Source: Crotalaria pallida (lineage: Eukaryota; Streptophyta; Magnoliopsida; Fabales; Fabaceae). Taken from it: a DNA stretch of 64,000 nucleotides. The notes under the pieces are model-generated. The model worked only from the letters and a program-made list of their open reading frames with translations. It was not told where the DNA came from and searched no databases. A program made the position numbers and the translations under genes. The DNA lies in contig CM075655.1 in the NCBI GenBank assembly GCA_037953625.1, positions 124,565,001-124,629,000 on the forward strand, in the 5' to 3' direction. Position 1 is the first letter of the stretch; each line of letters opens with the position of its first letter. Shown here piece after piece: positions 1-13,065 of this stretch.

Positions 1-165
1 AATTAGACTACCATTATTATCATTGGTTATTACCACCCTCCACCTCCCCCCCGCCGCACCCAAATAAATCCAGAGAGAAAAAAAAATAAAAAAGAAAAAT
101 CCAGAGAGAAAATCATTCATATATTTGAAGAGAGGATCGGATTCATTCAGAAACAACGCGCAGAA
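1..165 (+). promoter_or_regulatory. 5' leader region of SDH1
   Basis: Pyrimidine-rich, then purine-rich AT sequence directly before the SDH1 start codon. It probably holds the 5' UTR. No clear TATA box is visible, so the core promoter may lie before the window. Confidence 0.4.
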
Positions 166-3100
166 ATGTGGCGGTGCGTGGCTCGTGGACTTGGCGCTGC
201 AGCTGCTTCCAACAGATCCACTCCCAGATCTCTCAGCTCTAGATTCTTCTCCGTATGATACTCCTCCCTCCTATTTCTTATTCTTATTTTACCAATCTTA
301 GGTTTTCCATTTTTCCCCTTTCCCTTCCTTCATTTTCCCTATATCTATCCGATCATCATTTCCCCGACTGCATGTATGAATCAACTTGCCTTAATTCGAT
401 TCATTCAGCTCTCAATTGATTCATTTCTTATGCTATCGATTTTAATTTGTTTTCTTCCTTGTAAGATTGCTTGTCTTGTTGAATGAAACAAAACTGACTC
501 GTTTTTTTTTTTTTTTGGTTTTATTTTATTTTGTTGTTGTTGTTGTTGTTGCTGTGCAGAGTGGTGTAAATCCGTCGTATACGGTGGTGGATCATACCTA
601 TGACGCGGTAGTGGTAGGTGCCGGTGGAGCAGGGTTGAGAGCTGCTATTGGACTTTCAGAACATGGCTTCAATACTGCTTGCATTACCAAGCTCTTCCCT
701 ACTCGTTCCCACACTGTTGCAGCTCAGGTATCATATTCTCAATTCTCCACTAAATTGGTACTGTGGCTATTGTTCTGCTTTATGTTAGTTTGTTTTTCAT
801 TATTTATAATTATTTTTTTAGCTAGTTTTATTGGTTCCTTTGGTTATTGTATTGTGATACGAATAATATTCATATATGTTGAAAACTTGAAATTATTCAA
901 TATAGAAAAGTTAAGTGGATCAGAAAACACAAAGGAGGTTCCTAGCCGAGGGTAAAGTTATCTGAGTGAATGTTATTTTGGAATGTTGTGGTCAAAATAA
1001 TGTTAATATGGAATCAACTGAGATATATTACTACTCAAAAGAATAACACAACATTCCTAGTTGTTTTGAATTTCCAACTTGTAATTTACACAGTGATGAA
1101 GCAATAGATAAAATTGATCGCTTTTGTGTCACCCTTCCAAAGGAACATGAGAAATGGTTTAATTTTCATATATATTCTATAACTTATCTCATCAAAAGCC
1201 AACTTATATTTGAAATAAAAAAATTGTAAGTAAGAATATTAGTAAAACATAGTCTCTTATTTTTTGAAGCAATAAGACTATACGAGTAAATAAAGGCTGT
1301 TGGTGATGTATTCAACATTTCAACTCGATAAAATCATGAAATCAGGGGTAATTTCTTTCAGTTTTTATTCATCTCTTCGATGATTGTATTCATTAGTCAT
1401 TTGTAGTAGTTAGTTCTGTGATGTATATATCCCATAAATACTATCTCTTGGGTCATATTAAAACCGTCACAACACCACTTCATCTTGTTTTACATTTTTT
1501 TTAATTATTATTATTATTATTACTACTGCTACTTCGGTCTTTGGATAAAAAAAACCTGTTAACGAATATTTCTTTTCACATATGAATGAAGATTCAAGAG
1601 AAAACTTGTATGGATACAAACCAATGTCAATCATCAGATTGCATTAAATTAGGGTTAATTAGGGCTTCATTGTTTTTTTAGCTACTACTTTTTAGGAATC
1701 CAATGACTGATATTTTTTTTTGATAAGCTCCAATGACTGATATTGCTCGAGGATTCAATCAGCTCTATGCCAACTTTACTATTTAACGGTTTGAAGAAAC
1801 TTAACTTTTGAGATTTCCCATATCCTTGTGTTTTTTGTCTGCTTGTACTGTTAGTTTGCGAAATAAAAAGGGTAGGATGATGCACCGAAGTATATTAAAT
1901 TGGCATCTTGAGTCAAGCGTTGTTTTTTTCTTCTGAATACGATGGGGATGCTCATTCATGAGAATAAAATTACATACAGGGTGGTATCAATGCTGCGTTG
2001 GGAAATATGACCGAGGATGACTGGAGGTGGCACATGTATGACACTGTCAAGGGAAGTGATTGGCTAGGTATAAACTTTTCCAATCTCAGAAATTTTAATT
2101 CTCATCATGTCCAGCATTTTTAAATTTTTTTTTAATAAAATATAGGCAGAGTAATTCTCCTTTATGAATATCGTTGAGTATTTCACCTTTAAAAATGTCT
2201 ACCTCCCATATAGAAGATATGTCATTGCTTTCCTGATAATGAAAAGGAAATACGGAGCTTTTCTAACTAAAGAAGCTTTAGGGCTTCTGCTGAAAATTTA
2301 AGGGCTCCTTAGGTGGCAAATATGAACGGACTCTTACTTTTTTATTATGCTTCTTTTTCCCCTTTTTTCTTTTGAGGGCCTAAAAGTGCAAGTGTATGTT
2401 CTACAGGAGATCAGGATGCCATCCAATATATGTGTAGGGAGGCACCAAAAGCAGTCATTGAACTAGAGAATTATGGATTGCCATTTTCCAGAACCGAGGA
2501 TGGAAAAATATATCAGCGTGCATTTGGTGGCCAAAGCTTGAACTATGGAAAGGGTAAATACAGTTTTTGGACTAGCATTGTCAGTTTTTTCTTTTGAGAA
2601 AAGTTTTTGATCTCAGGTTTCTTTTGTTGCTATGATACAGGTGGTCAGGCTTACCGATGTGCATGTGCTGCTGATCGAACTGGACATGCTTTATTGCACA
2701 CTCTATATGGCCAGGCTATGAGACATAATACTCAGTTCTTTGTGGAATATTTCGCATTGGATCTTTTAATGAATAATGATGGTAGGTAGTTGCAGAAAAT
2801 GATCTGCTTTACTAAATAGAATTTGGAATCAATTAATTTAAGGTCTCTGCATTCATCGAGGAAGGTTTGTCATAAATACAAAACTGCTCGTACAATGCTG
2901 CTGGACATAATTAGATTGCTTTAAATTATATTTCCATGCATCATCAATTATCTATCATTTGTATTTTTCCATTTGTTTTTTCAATTGTTTTAAATCTCAT
3001 CTGTGTAGTTCAAAAATTCATATCGAAAGATAATTATATTGCACCTTTTCAATAGAGACATGAAGCTTTCCTTTTTTAACTTCCTTCTGGACTGTCTTTT

Positions 3101-5344
3101 TCTGTAATGAGTTTAAACCAAAAAAAAAAAAGAAAGAATAAGTGTTACAGTGTTAAGTGGGCATGGAGAAGGGGAAGGGATGAAGCGGAAAGTAGCTTCT
3201 AAGTGAGAAGGAAATCTAATGGTGTGGGAAGCTCCTAGCTTTAGTCAAAATCAAACAAGACAGCATTTAATTGGTGATAAAAAAAAATTCTGACTTGTAA
3301 GAAAAAAAAACAGCTCAAGGGAATAAACTGTTTAGAGTTTAAACTACTGTGCTAGCTCCTTATTTTTACCAAACCAAACAGTAACACTGTCAAAACTCGA
3401 GAAGAACAAAAAATAATGGGTAAAATTGTTAAAGATTCAATGCCATTCATCTTTTTATAGGCTTGATTAAACTCTTAGTTGTCTTGCATTTATTACATAT
3501 TTTAAATGTACAATTTGCATTTCCTGTTTAAAGATATGTTTTTTCCCCATGTCCATGTGCATCATATCACTTGTCTTGACTGTCCTATTGGTAGAAATTA
3601 ACGGGCACTAAAAATAGAAGTTCCGAAATACCTCAAATGTCTTAAAACTCATGGAACACAGAACAGGACATTCAACAGCAAATGATAACCACTATCAAAA
3701 AGAGAGAAACTGGAATAAACGCAGAAACTAACAAGAACATCTCTGTTCTGCAGCTAGCAGTACTTCCCCAATGCAGAAGCCTTGCTAAACCTCATCCAAA
3801 ATCTTTTCCCTTTCCTCTCCTATATTCCCCTCCCCCTCTCCTATCTTAGAATTCGCTTCTACCAAAGGTTTCTGAGTTATCCCTTGATATTCCTTCATTG
3901 CTGTTACCATGTTGCAGCTCACCCTCTTGCTGTCTCAACTCCCTTCCTCTCTTTTTCCTTGTATAGACTTTGGTCTCCCGTGGTCTATCACCTGTACAGA
4001 TAGTAAACATGTTATCTACATGCAGATACGCTGTTATTATTATTTTTTTAAAGGAAATATTGTTTGTGTTGTAGTTCATGGTAAAGTTTGCTGATTTCTA
4101 TTTTTGAATATGCAGGCACTTGCCAAGGAGTAATTGCCTTGAATATGGAGGATGGAACATTACATCGTTTCCAAGCAGCTTCAACAATTTTGGCCACAGG
4201 GGTACATGATTTGTTTTGGTTGTTTGACATTGATGTTTTTACTGTATTACGCATATTGTGGATATGTGAGTATCATTCTTCTTTTTTACTTCAGGGTTAT
4301 GGTAGAGCATACTTTTCTGCAACCTCGGCACATACATGCACTGGAGATGGCAATGCCATGGTTGCACGTGCTGGGTTCCCACTCGAGGTTTCTCTTCTAT
4401 AATATTAAGATTATCTTCAATGTACTGGGTCTTATAAGTTATATCATTCACATGGCCTTAATTTTGTAGGATTTAGAGTTTGTGCAATTTCACCCAACCG
4501 GTATATATGGAGCAGGTTGCCTAATCACAGAAGGTTGGTAGTTTAAATTCTTGTTTTGCAACCTGGGATTGCCTTTGGTTGTACCGTACCATGCATCGCG
4601 TCTAATTAAGTTGGAACATATTTTGTTTCTCATCTTCTCCTATGGACCTTTTAGGTTCTCGTGGTGAAGGTGGAATTCTTAGGAATAGCGAGGGTGAGCG
4701 ATTTATGGAACGATATGCTCCCACTGCAAAGGATCTCGCGTCAAGAGATGTAGTTTCTAGATCAATGACTATGGAGATTAGGGAAGGTCGCGGTGTAGGT
4801 ATGCTGGCTTTACTTTGATATGTCCAACTCTTATTTAAAAGAAATTATATTAACATAAAGAAGTCTGAATGGTACTAGATTGTAAGTAATTGTTGCCACA
4901 TTCTTAAGTGGAAATGAATTGTATGTCAGGTTTGATTTTAAGAGATACACATTAATTTTTTTAAATCTTAAATGAGTTAATTATCTGAGCTTAACGAGAA
5001 TCATGACCTTTCTATCCCTGTATTGGAATTTGAAAATTGTAAAATTTTGTTCTTTGTTTTAAGTTGACAATTTTCTACATTCATTCTTTTCAAGTAAGCT
5101 TGTGTTCACTGCTGAGATTATTTGCAGGACCCATGAAAGATCATATCTATCTCCACTTGAATCACTTACCCCCAGATGTGCTCAGGGAGAGACTTCCTGG
5201 TATCTCTGAAACTGCTGCTATTTTTGCTGGTGTGGATGTAACAAAGGAACCCATTCCTGTTCTGCCAACTGTGCATTATAACATGGGTGGTATTCCCACA
5301 AACCATCATGGAGAGGTAGGAAATTAAAACAAGCAGTTTGAAGC

Positions 5345-5419
<75 letters not shown>

Positions 5420-7567
5420 CAGAAAAAAAAAACCTGGGGGATTATTACTTACATCTTTGCCATCTATAATTCCTTTATAACAACTGTTCACTGCTACTGA
5501 GTATTCAATTCTTGATAAATTAGTTTTCTGTGCTTAGTTTCCGAAATATTCATGCTAGCCTTTGTTTCCGTAGCTCTAAATGAAGAAGATTTAAATGGAA
5601 TGGATTTGATTAGCTTTAATATAATCATCTAACATTATTATATAAACAAAATACCATGTTAGCTTGACCTAGGCATTTTTTAAAATGAAACCGAGAAAGA
5701 CTAAAGAAAATCAATGGATTTTTTCGTAAGTATGGATTTCCAATTAAGGCAGAAAAGCTGTAAGTATAGTTTGGTGGCAGCGAAAACTCTGGCAGTCACT
5801 GCCCCAAGTATGTGGTACTACTGAAAGTGAGTGCAAGCTGCACTCTGTCATGTCACATTGTAAATTTGTTATTAGCAAGAGCCTTAGTTGGCGGAGTAAT
5901 AAGTCAGTGTTTTATCCTGACACTTGTGCGGTAAGCACAAAATTTGCAGTCTTGCACAGTTTTGCTTTGATTATTTTTTTAGTTAATTTTATTTTTCATT
6001 GAATAGAATAAGAAAAAAATGAAGAATTTAAGTCCAATTTGCCATTTCGTTATGCAGGTGGTTACCATTAAAGGTGACGATCCTGATGCAGTAGTTCCTG
6101 GATTGATGGCTGCTGGGGAAACAGCCTGTGCATCAGTCCATGGTGCCAACAGGCTTGGCGCAAACTCACTTCTGGACATTGTTGTTTTTGGTAGAGCTTG
6201 TGCAAATAGAGTTGCAGAAGTCCATACGCCAGGCATGTTTCTTTTCTAGCTAGTGAAATGGATTGTGCGCACTGAATTGAGTGTGATTAAAATGGTAATA
6301 TCATCCCTTTTCAGGAGAGAAACAAAAACCATTGGAGAAGGATGCTGGTCAGAAAACAATTGCATGGCTGGACAAACTGAGAAATTCAAATGGTTCATTG
6401 CCAACTTCTAAAATTCGATTGAATATGCAAAGAGTGATGCAAAATAATGCTGCTGTATTCCGTACTCAAGAAACATTAGAAGAAGGTAATCCATTTGTCA
6501 TCAATTATACTTTATCCTCTTGCCCGTTATTTCTTTTCCCATGGTGGTCATACCCTTGTTGATTCTGGAACTATTTTCCTCCTAACTTCATCTCCCACAT
6601 GGCAGGTTGTCAATTAATTGATAAAACATGGGAGAGCTTCCATGATGTCCAGGTTAAAGACCGTACATTGATATGGTAAATTCTTTTTGTCAAATGTTCA
6701 GAGTATTCCTAGAATTTCAAGGATTCGGCTTGTTCATTTTAAATGTTTATTGGCTAAATTTTGCAGGAACTCTGACTTGATTGAGACGATTGAGTTGGAA
6801 AATCTTTTGATAAATGCCTGCATCACAATGCACTCTGCTGAAGCCAGGAAAGAGAGTAGAGGTGCTCATGCCCGTGAGGACTTCAGGGTTAGTATGTTTT
6901 TTTTTTCCTTCCTTCCATGCAAATTTCATACCATTAATGTTAATGGAGGTAATTGAATAAATTGTTTTGAATTCTGCAGACAAGAGATGACGAGAACTGG
7001 ATGAAACACACTGTAGGGTAAGTCATGTTTTCTATGTATACAGTTTTTATTGATTTTTAGTTTGCCACTTAACAGTATTAGGCACTATGGTAGTTGAAGT
7101 TGGGTCTATTTCTTTCTCGTGTGACCTCTATCCTTTTAGTATATTCAACCCTATTGATTCTAGAGGATACTGGAGTTCTTGACTTTCTTATAATGATAAC
7201 TGATAAGCCCACAGTAATTAACGTGTTCCTAATATGCATAAGATCATTTTGATACCCATCCATGGGTAACAAGGATTGAACTCTTTGCCACTTGGTTATT
7301 TTAAAACTCCGATACCATATCAAGAAACCAACTATTCTAGAAGCTGAAGTTATTAGGTAGAGTTGGCTAGCATCAAAGAAATGATTTTGATTAGCTGAAT
7401 TTGTTACAACGATTGTGTTGGTGAGTTTCTTCTGTTAGCTAAGCCTCTGTGCAATGATTTGCAGATTTTGGGAGAACGAGAATGTCCGGTTAGATTACAG
7501 GCCGGTGCACATGAATACACTGGATGATGAGGTTGAATCATTCCCTCCTAAAGCTCGTGTATATTAA
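166..7567 (+). CDS. SDH1: Succinate dehydrogenase flavoprotein subunit, mitochondrial
   Basis: This is the FAD subunit of respiratory complex II, which oxidises succinate to fumarate in the mitochondrial matrix and passes electrons to the Fe-S subunit SDH2. Sixteen exons join in frame to 627 aa, close to the family length as I recall it: 166-252, 560-727, 1980-2067, 2407-2553, 2641-2781, 4116-4201, 4295-4387, 4470-4533, 4655-4798, 5128-5315, 6058-6232, 6315-6485, 6606-6675, 6767-6887, 6980-7017, 7465-7567. The N-terminus is rich in Arg, Ala and Ser with no acid, as expected of a mitochondrial presequence. The dinucleotide-binding motif GAGGAG is at residues 49-54. The His that carries covalent FAD is in RSHTVAAQGG (His80). 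Active-site HPTG (His278) and HGANR (His430, Arg434) are present. The intron after exon 11 starts with GC instead of GT. Nothing is broken, so the gene is likely functional. Confidence 0.97.
5347..5416. repeat. (TA)n(GA)n microsatellite in SDH1 intron 10
   Basis: About 21 TA units run straight into about 13 GA units. A compound dinucleotide repeat like this is likely to vary in length. It lies well inside the intron, away from the splice sites. A shorter TTG run sits at about 531-551, next to the intron 1 acceptor. Confidence 0.9.
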
Positions 7568-7909
7568 TATACTTGCTAAGTTGTTGTGAATGGCTTGGCG
7601 TTGTTTCAGTGTGGAACGACTAGTGCAAGTAAAAAAGACCCAAAAAAAAAAGCCCCGCAATAAAGTGTCATAGATACATGATTTTTTATGATAATTGTAG
7701 CATTCATGGTCAATATTAACGGATATTCCCAGTGTCCTCAAATAACAGTATCTGTATTTGCAGCAGAGAATAATAGCAATACAATTCCAGCAGCAATTGA
7801 TTAAAACAAGGTTATTCATAAAAATCTTTGTTGTTCCATGCTTAACAAAGCACGCATGAATCGATTAGTTTATTTACTTTTGATACAAATCAACCAACCT
7901 TGATCTTTT

Positions 7910-8110
7910 TTTTTTTTTTTTTTTTTGGTGTACACCAACCGGTACCCGGATCTGGTTTACCCAGAATCCGACTCATCCGGTCCGACCCAGCTGAGCTCGC
8001 ACTAAGCGGTAGGGGTCTCCCAGCGGGGGTTGCTCCATATCCAAGGCTTGAACTCGAGACCTGTTGGTTAAGGGACCAAGTGAGCTACCACTTGACCAAC
8101 CTCACGTTGG
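7910..8110 (-). mobile_element. tRNA-derived SINE, copy 1, with 10-bp target duplication
   Basis: Read on the minus strand, this has a tRNA-like head with an A-box-like GGTCAAGTGGTAGCTCACTT and a B-box-like TCGAGTTCAAGCC. A body of about 185 bp follows, ending in GGTGTACACC and a poly(A) tail, seen on the plus strand as about 17 T. The 10-bp sequence TTGATCTTTT occurs at 7900-7909 and again at 8111-8120, a clean target-site duplication. Three related copies lie elsewhere in the window. It sits 340 bp downstream of SDH1. An apparent 99-aa frame here is the SINE and not a gene. Confidence 0.88.
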
Positions 8111-8120
8111 TTGATCTTTT

Positions 8121-10166
8121 CGTTTCACTGCTCATGCCAATCCTTTACAACCGTTGTTGTTTGAAATCAATATTAAGAAAGGACACAAAATGGGAGTAAA
8201 TACATGGGAAAGTCTAGATGTTGGTAATAAATTTTGTTCCGACCAAAACGTAGAACTTAATAAATTTAAGATTGGCCCTTGGAGAAGGCCATGAGAGCGG
8301 TTGCCACGAAAAGACCCCAAAATAATTTTTTCATACGAATTGTTTTAATTTCAAATTGTTAGTAATAGGTTATAATGACTGAATAATAAAAAAAAATTGT
8401 ATTTCAGACTTCGTCTATCAGCTGATCAACATCCTTGATAAACAAGTTTAAAAAAAAAATTGATAAAAATTTTAAAAAAAAAATTGTCTCATTTGTGAAT
8501 ATCCCTTAGAAAAAAGTTTGAAATTTGGAAAAAAAAAAACTTTCTATTCACTTTTTTATATATAAATTAGGCCCTTACGTATATTTGGTCGAAAAACAAA
8601 AAATTAACAATGATTTGATTGAGTTAAGGGTTTACTGACTCAATACTCATAAGAATATAATACAAATATCATATTAAATGTTCAATTTTACAATGCAAAT
8701 AGTATATTTTTTAAGCTTCTTATCTTTAAAATTAATGAATTAGTAAAATCCAACATAATTGATAGATAGTTATGTTCTTTAAATTCGAATCTTGAAGTGA
8801 ATATAAAAAATACTTTGTTATTTCTTAAGGAAAAAAATAAAGCTTTGTTAGAAGAAGATATATCCACCTCGGTAATTTTTCTGTCTAAAAAAGCAAAAAA
8901 TTAGTCTCCGGTTATCATTTGGAGGACACCGTTAATCAAAATCTTCAAGGTTAATAATAAGATTAAGAAAATCTTTATATAACTTATAGTACTAATTGTG
9001 TAAAATTAGTCCGTGATGTTATAACGGCAATTCCTACCGAGTTCCAACAAAATTGAATTTTCAACTCAATTCTAATTTCAGGTTCAAATTTTGTTGCCGG
9101 TATGCAATAAGATGAATTGTTTTTTTAATCTTAATCATCTACATAATCAACATAATAATACAAATCTGAATAATATATTCAGATTATCCTGCCCAAAACT
9201 TCAAATTAACCATCCAAAACTATTTTTATAAGAGGGTCCAAACTCCATGCAAAAAAACTGGCGTGAGCTAATGCAAAAATTGCTTCATCATAGTATATTA
9301 CACAACAATTTCTTAATAAACTAATGATTATTTGACAAATAAACTAATTTTAACTGACATATAGTAACTTACAACTGACATAAATGATATAAACTCATTA
9401 ATTGACTTGTCAAACAATCATTGACTTACTAAAAAATTGTTATGCAATTATAAAAAATTTGATTATATACGAGAAATATTTTTCATTTTTAAGAGATGAG
9501 GAACAGAGGCTAAATAAAGTAATCTTGTATGAAAAATAAAAATTGAGTTTAATTTGTATACATTTATGTTCACAGTGTTGATACATTATTCATTTTTTTT
9601 GGTGAAAAACATTATTCATTTTTCATTTACATTATTTTTACTTAAAAATTAAAAATCATAAATACGCGAATAATAGATAATAAACTAACATTGTAAAAAA
9701 AAATTACATTGTTAATGCACTAACCATTGTCTCATTAAAATTTGATAATCATTACACTTATAATTATAATTATTATGGAAGAAATATTTAAATAGTATTA
9801 AAAATTTGAATAAAATTTATAAATTAAGGGAAAAAAGTTACAAGAGTCCTATATTAAAAAATTTTAAAAAAAAACTTGTACTTCCTCCTTTCTATGAAGA
9901 TGGTAAAAAAATTTATAACAAAGATGGTAAAACATTATAAAAGTAAAAAAATTAAGGAGACTTACGTTTAATAATTTGTTTAACTCGTCAACCAATTATC
10001 AAATGAACTATTTTCGACACATTTTCCATTGATCAGTCAACACAAATTTAAAGTTTTTAATTTTTAAGTATTTCCATTAATTATTTTAACTTTAATTTGG
10101 ACAAAAATATTTGTCTAATTTTTAACATTCTTATATGAATGAAGGAGTAAATAACAATGAAAAATA
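8121..10166. other. AT-rich intergenic DNA without a recognisable gene
   Basis: About 2 kb of A/T-rich sequence with many poly-A and poly-T runs. I see no coding frame with family similarity and no RNA gene. Confidence 0.6.
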
Positions 10167-10452
10167 CTCCATCCTTCCCTAAATATAGGATTTCTTTGGA
10201 AGATTTCACGTTCATTAAGAACGTTGAATAATTTACTGTAGTTATTGTATTGAAAATATGAACTTTTGATATGTATTTTCAAAATTACCCTTATTAATAT
10301 TATTGAGAATCTAAAAAGTAGTGAATAAATAGAGGTATTATATTTGTAAAAAAAAAAAACTAATTAATGATAATTGAAAGTTTGTAAAGGGTCTTGTAAA
10401 TAGGGATAAAATAAAAGTATCAAAAGGATCTTATATTTAGGAACGTAGGAAA
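10167..10452. mobile_element. MITE (CTCC-type ends)
   Basis: The left end begins CTCCATCCTTCCCTAAATA and the right end is the imperfect inverted copy (TATTTAGGAACGTAGGAAA). It is flanked by TA on both sides. The body matches the copies at 41168 and 42150 in the same window. Confidence 0.7.
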
Positions 10453-10454
10453 TA

Positions 10455-10728
10455 CTCCCTCCGATCCTATTTATAAGACCCTTTTGGGGTTTTTATTTTG
10501 GTCCTATATATAAGACTCTATTTCAATTTTCAATAGCATTTAATTACTTCTTTCCACAAACACCCCTATTAAGTCAACACTTTTTAGATTTTCAATAATA
10601 ATTATAGAGATAGTTTTGAAAAAGTATACCAAATTTTCACATTTACCAATGTCACTAACAATTTTAATCATTTTTCTTAATGAGAGCAAAAAATCCCAAA
10701 ATAGTCTTATAAATAAAAAGAGATGGAG
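10455..10728. mobile_element. MITE (CTCCCTCCG-type ends)
   Basis: Left terminus CTCCCTCCGATCCTATTTAT, right terminus an inverted copy ending AGAGATGGAG, with TA flanks. It abuts the previous MITE with only the TA dinucleotide between them. This suggests insertion into or next to the older element's target. Confidence 0.75.
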
Positions 10729-10815
10729 TATATTTTATGAATCTGAAAAATAAAGGAATACGGTAAAGTGATGGACGGGTATCGAGAAACCAATGTCCTA
10801 ATTTCAAATCTACTG

Positions 10816-11130
10816 TATTCCCTCCATCCTTTAATATAGTGCATTATTTTGATAGAATTTGTGTCCCTTTTTATAAGTCATTTTATAATATATAGATAAT
10901 ATTAAAGAGTATATTTCAAATAAACCCCTCATAATTGCATAGAAGTGATAGAACAATAGTTACAATATAAAGAAAAATGAATAGAACTTTAAAGTTTTAA
11001 TAGGGGTAATCTTGTAATGACAAGATCTTTTTTTTAAAAAAAATTTGAGAGTAATAATTAATTTTCTTAATCTTCATAAATTAGGTAAAAATGACTTATA
11101 TCCAAAGAAAGTGAATAATTCAATTCTTGT
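10816..11130. mobile_element. Degenerate MITE
   Basis: The left end has TTCCCTCCATCCTTTAAT. The right end has a decayed inverted copy around 11090-11125. The internal sequence matches the copy at 38560-38858. Confidence 0.55.
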
Positions 11131-11761
11131 TAGAATGTGACTGACGTTGAAATATGTGAACATCCATTAAGATCTCTCCTTTACTTCTCTCCTTTGCAGG
11201 GTTCATGGATGAGATGAAACACCAGAGTAGATAAAATAATCCAAATCTTAACAAATTCTTCTACTAGATGAGTCATCAATTTACAAAACTTAACCTTTGC
11301 GGTAGAAAACTTAATCTACAATAATTAACATTTTTTTAATCTGCGTGCCCAATCCTGAAAGACCAAACTTTCTAGAACGAAAGGAGTATATTTTTTTATA
11401 AGCAAAGTATTTTTGATTTTTTATTTTTTTACGAAATGAGTGAAGAGAATTTAAATTCACCAAATGATGACACAAATCAAACCCGAAACTTCCAACTCTC
11501 AAGCTAAAGACTTAAAAATGATAAGATAGAATGCACGCACTTGTCAAAAACTTAAACTTGATGAACCCGGAGTATGTGATTCTCTAGGAATATATAGTAT
11601 GTATAAGTAGGATGTACATCAAAGATAATTGCCATTATTTTTCTTAGTTTAAACTTAAAACAAGAAATCTACCAAAAAAAAACTTAAAACAAGAAACTAA
11701 AGTCAAAAACAGCGACAGCCCTCAGATAGATACTTAAACCATTACAAGATTCTTAAATAAC

Positions 11762-13033
11762 CTAAGCGTTGGCGCCGGGTTGGTGCCTGGCTTTTTCCTT
11801 CTCCTTCACCTCACTTCCTTGAGCCTTGTCATAATCTTCATTTCATGAAGATAACATCCCAATCAAAACAAACAAAATAAAAATCATCAGTGCCGTGTCT
11901 CAATTAAATCACTTCATGATTTCTATTAGGACCACCCCACCACCACCAACAAAATAAAAAAGAAATTTCTAAAATGTAATCAAAAATTGAATGGTTGTTA
12001 TGCAATCTATTCTTAAACCAATAAAATCTTACTATCTAAAACATGTATGTCACGTCATTACTTAAATTAGTCAAAATTAAGTTTTGCAATTTAGTCCAAC
12101 ATAAAAACTAGATTATTGTAATTTAGTCCTTTTGTACTTTTAGACAAATTATAAATTTTAATTTTTTTATATATAAAAAAGTATTTCTTAAACCCAGAAT
12201 TCATCTTCACTTCTCAAAACCCACCGCCACCGCCGCCTGCGCCACCACCACCGCCACCCTCGCCTGCACCGGGCCACCCGCCATTCCCTTTCCTTACCTA
12301 TTTCCTTCGCTCATGGCGGCAGCGGCGCCGACGCAGGCGGCGACGGTAGTGGCGGTGGGTTTTGAGAAGTGAAGATGAGTTCTGAATTTAAGAATTTTTT
12401 TATATGAAAAAAAAATTATAATTTGTCTAAAAGTACAAAAGCATCAAATTACAATAATCTAGTTTTTATGTTGGACTAAATTGCAAAACTTAATTTTAAC
12501 TAATTTAAGTAATAATGTGACATACATGTCTTAGGTGGCAAAGTTTTATTGGTTTAAAAATGGGTTACATAACAACAATTTAATTTTTGATTGCAAGATA
12601 GTAACATTCAAATAAAAAACATGTTTAACATCGAACCTGGATGATTTTCATGGACGCGCTTATCGAGAAGGGTCTGATTTCCACCATAAATCCCACCAAA
12701 TCCTTCTTCATCTGACCTCGTAGCATACCCTTCTCCAAACGAATGTGACATCACATCCCTGCTTCCATCATTAAATCAATTAATAGCATTCTTAATTTAA
12801 AAATTAAATTAAAGCAAAGCTATTGTATTAAAGACTTATATTCAAACTCACCCATGATTAGTTTGAGTAGCTTCCTCATTTTTGTTCTGTGTCTTGTTCA
12901 TCTTATGATCACTATGGGTATCGGGGTGGGTGCAGAATCTAACCGTAGAAGTTTTCAGACTAATGTTAGAAGAGAGAGATCGTGGGAATGAAGCTGGTGA
13001 ATAATTTAGAACTGTTTTGATCGAGTGAAGCAT
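11762..13033 (-). CDS. Small LEA-like protein, three exons
   Basis: Minus-strand exons 13033-12852, 12761-12637 and 11835-11762 join in frame to 126 aa. The N-terminus (about 45 residues) is rich in Ser, Leu, Lys and Arg and could be an organelle-targeting peptide. Exon 2 encodes a hydrophilic block with DVMSHSFGEGYATRSDEEGF, and exon 3 a Lys/Glu-rich tail with SEVKEKEKARHQ. I recognise this as a conserved, uncharacterised LEA-like plant family from memory only, so its function is unassigned. Intron 1 uses GTGAGT and the acceptor GAAG/CAGGGATG; the more obvious CAG/GGATG acceptor 3 nt further on would hit a stop (TGA) two codons later, so the upstream AG is chosen. Intron 2 contains the 620-bp hairpin element at 11975-12595. 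Three CACGT cores lie upstream, consistent with ABA or stress control. Confidence 0.75.
11975..12595. mobile_element. Large hairpin (foldback) element in the LEA-like intron
   Basis: The two halves are near-complete inverted copies over about 620 bp. The ends read TGTAATCAAAAATT and its inverse. The inner arms are strongly GC-rich (plus strand about 12215-12265 and 12320-12362, built from CCGCC/CGGCGG words), in sharp contrast with the AT-rich outer arms. I found no convincing target-site duplication. A related element occurs at 19145-20045. It looks like a non-autonomous element whose transcript would fold into a long duplex. Confidence 0.75.
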
Positions 13034-13065
13034 GTTATTTCTGTTGAGATATGTTGATCTTTAAA

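Noticed and set aside
467..955. 162-aa open frame across SDH1 exon 2
   Set aside because: It is exon 2 read through into both flanking introns; the ends are low-complexity intron translation.
3782..4469. Overlapping frames on both strands around SDH1 exons 6 and 7
   Set aside because: They are intron and wrong-frame shadows of exons 6 and 7.
5347..5416. Regular short repeat that might suggest an array
   Set aside because: It is a simple dinucleotide microsatellite; there are no spacers as in a CRISPR array, and this is plant DNA.
7900..8199. 99-aa frame beginning with poly-Phe
   Set aside because: It is the translated T tail and body of the SINE.
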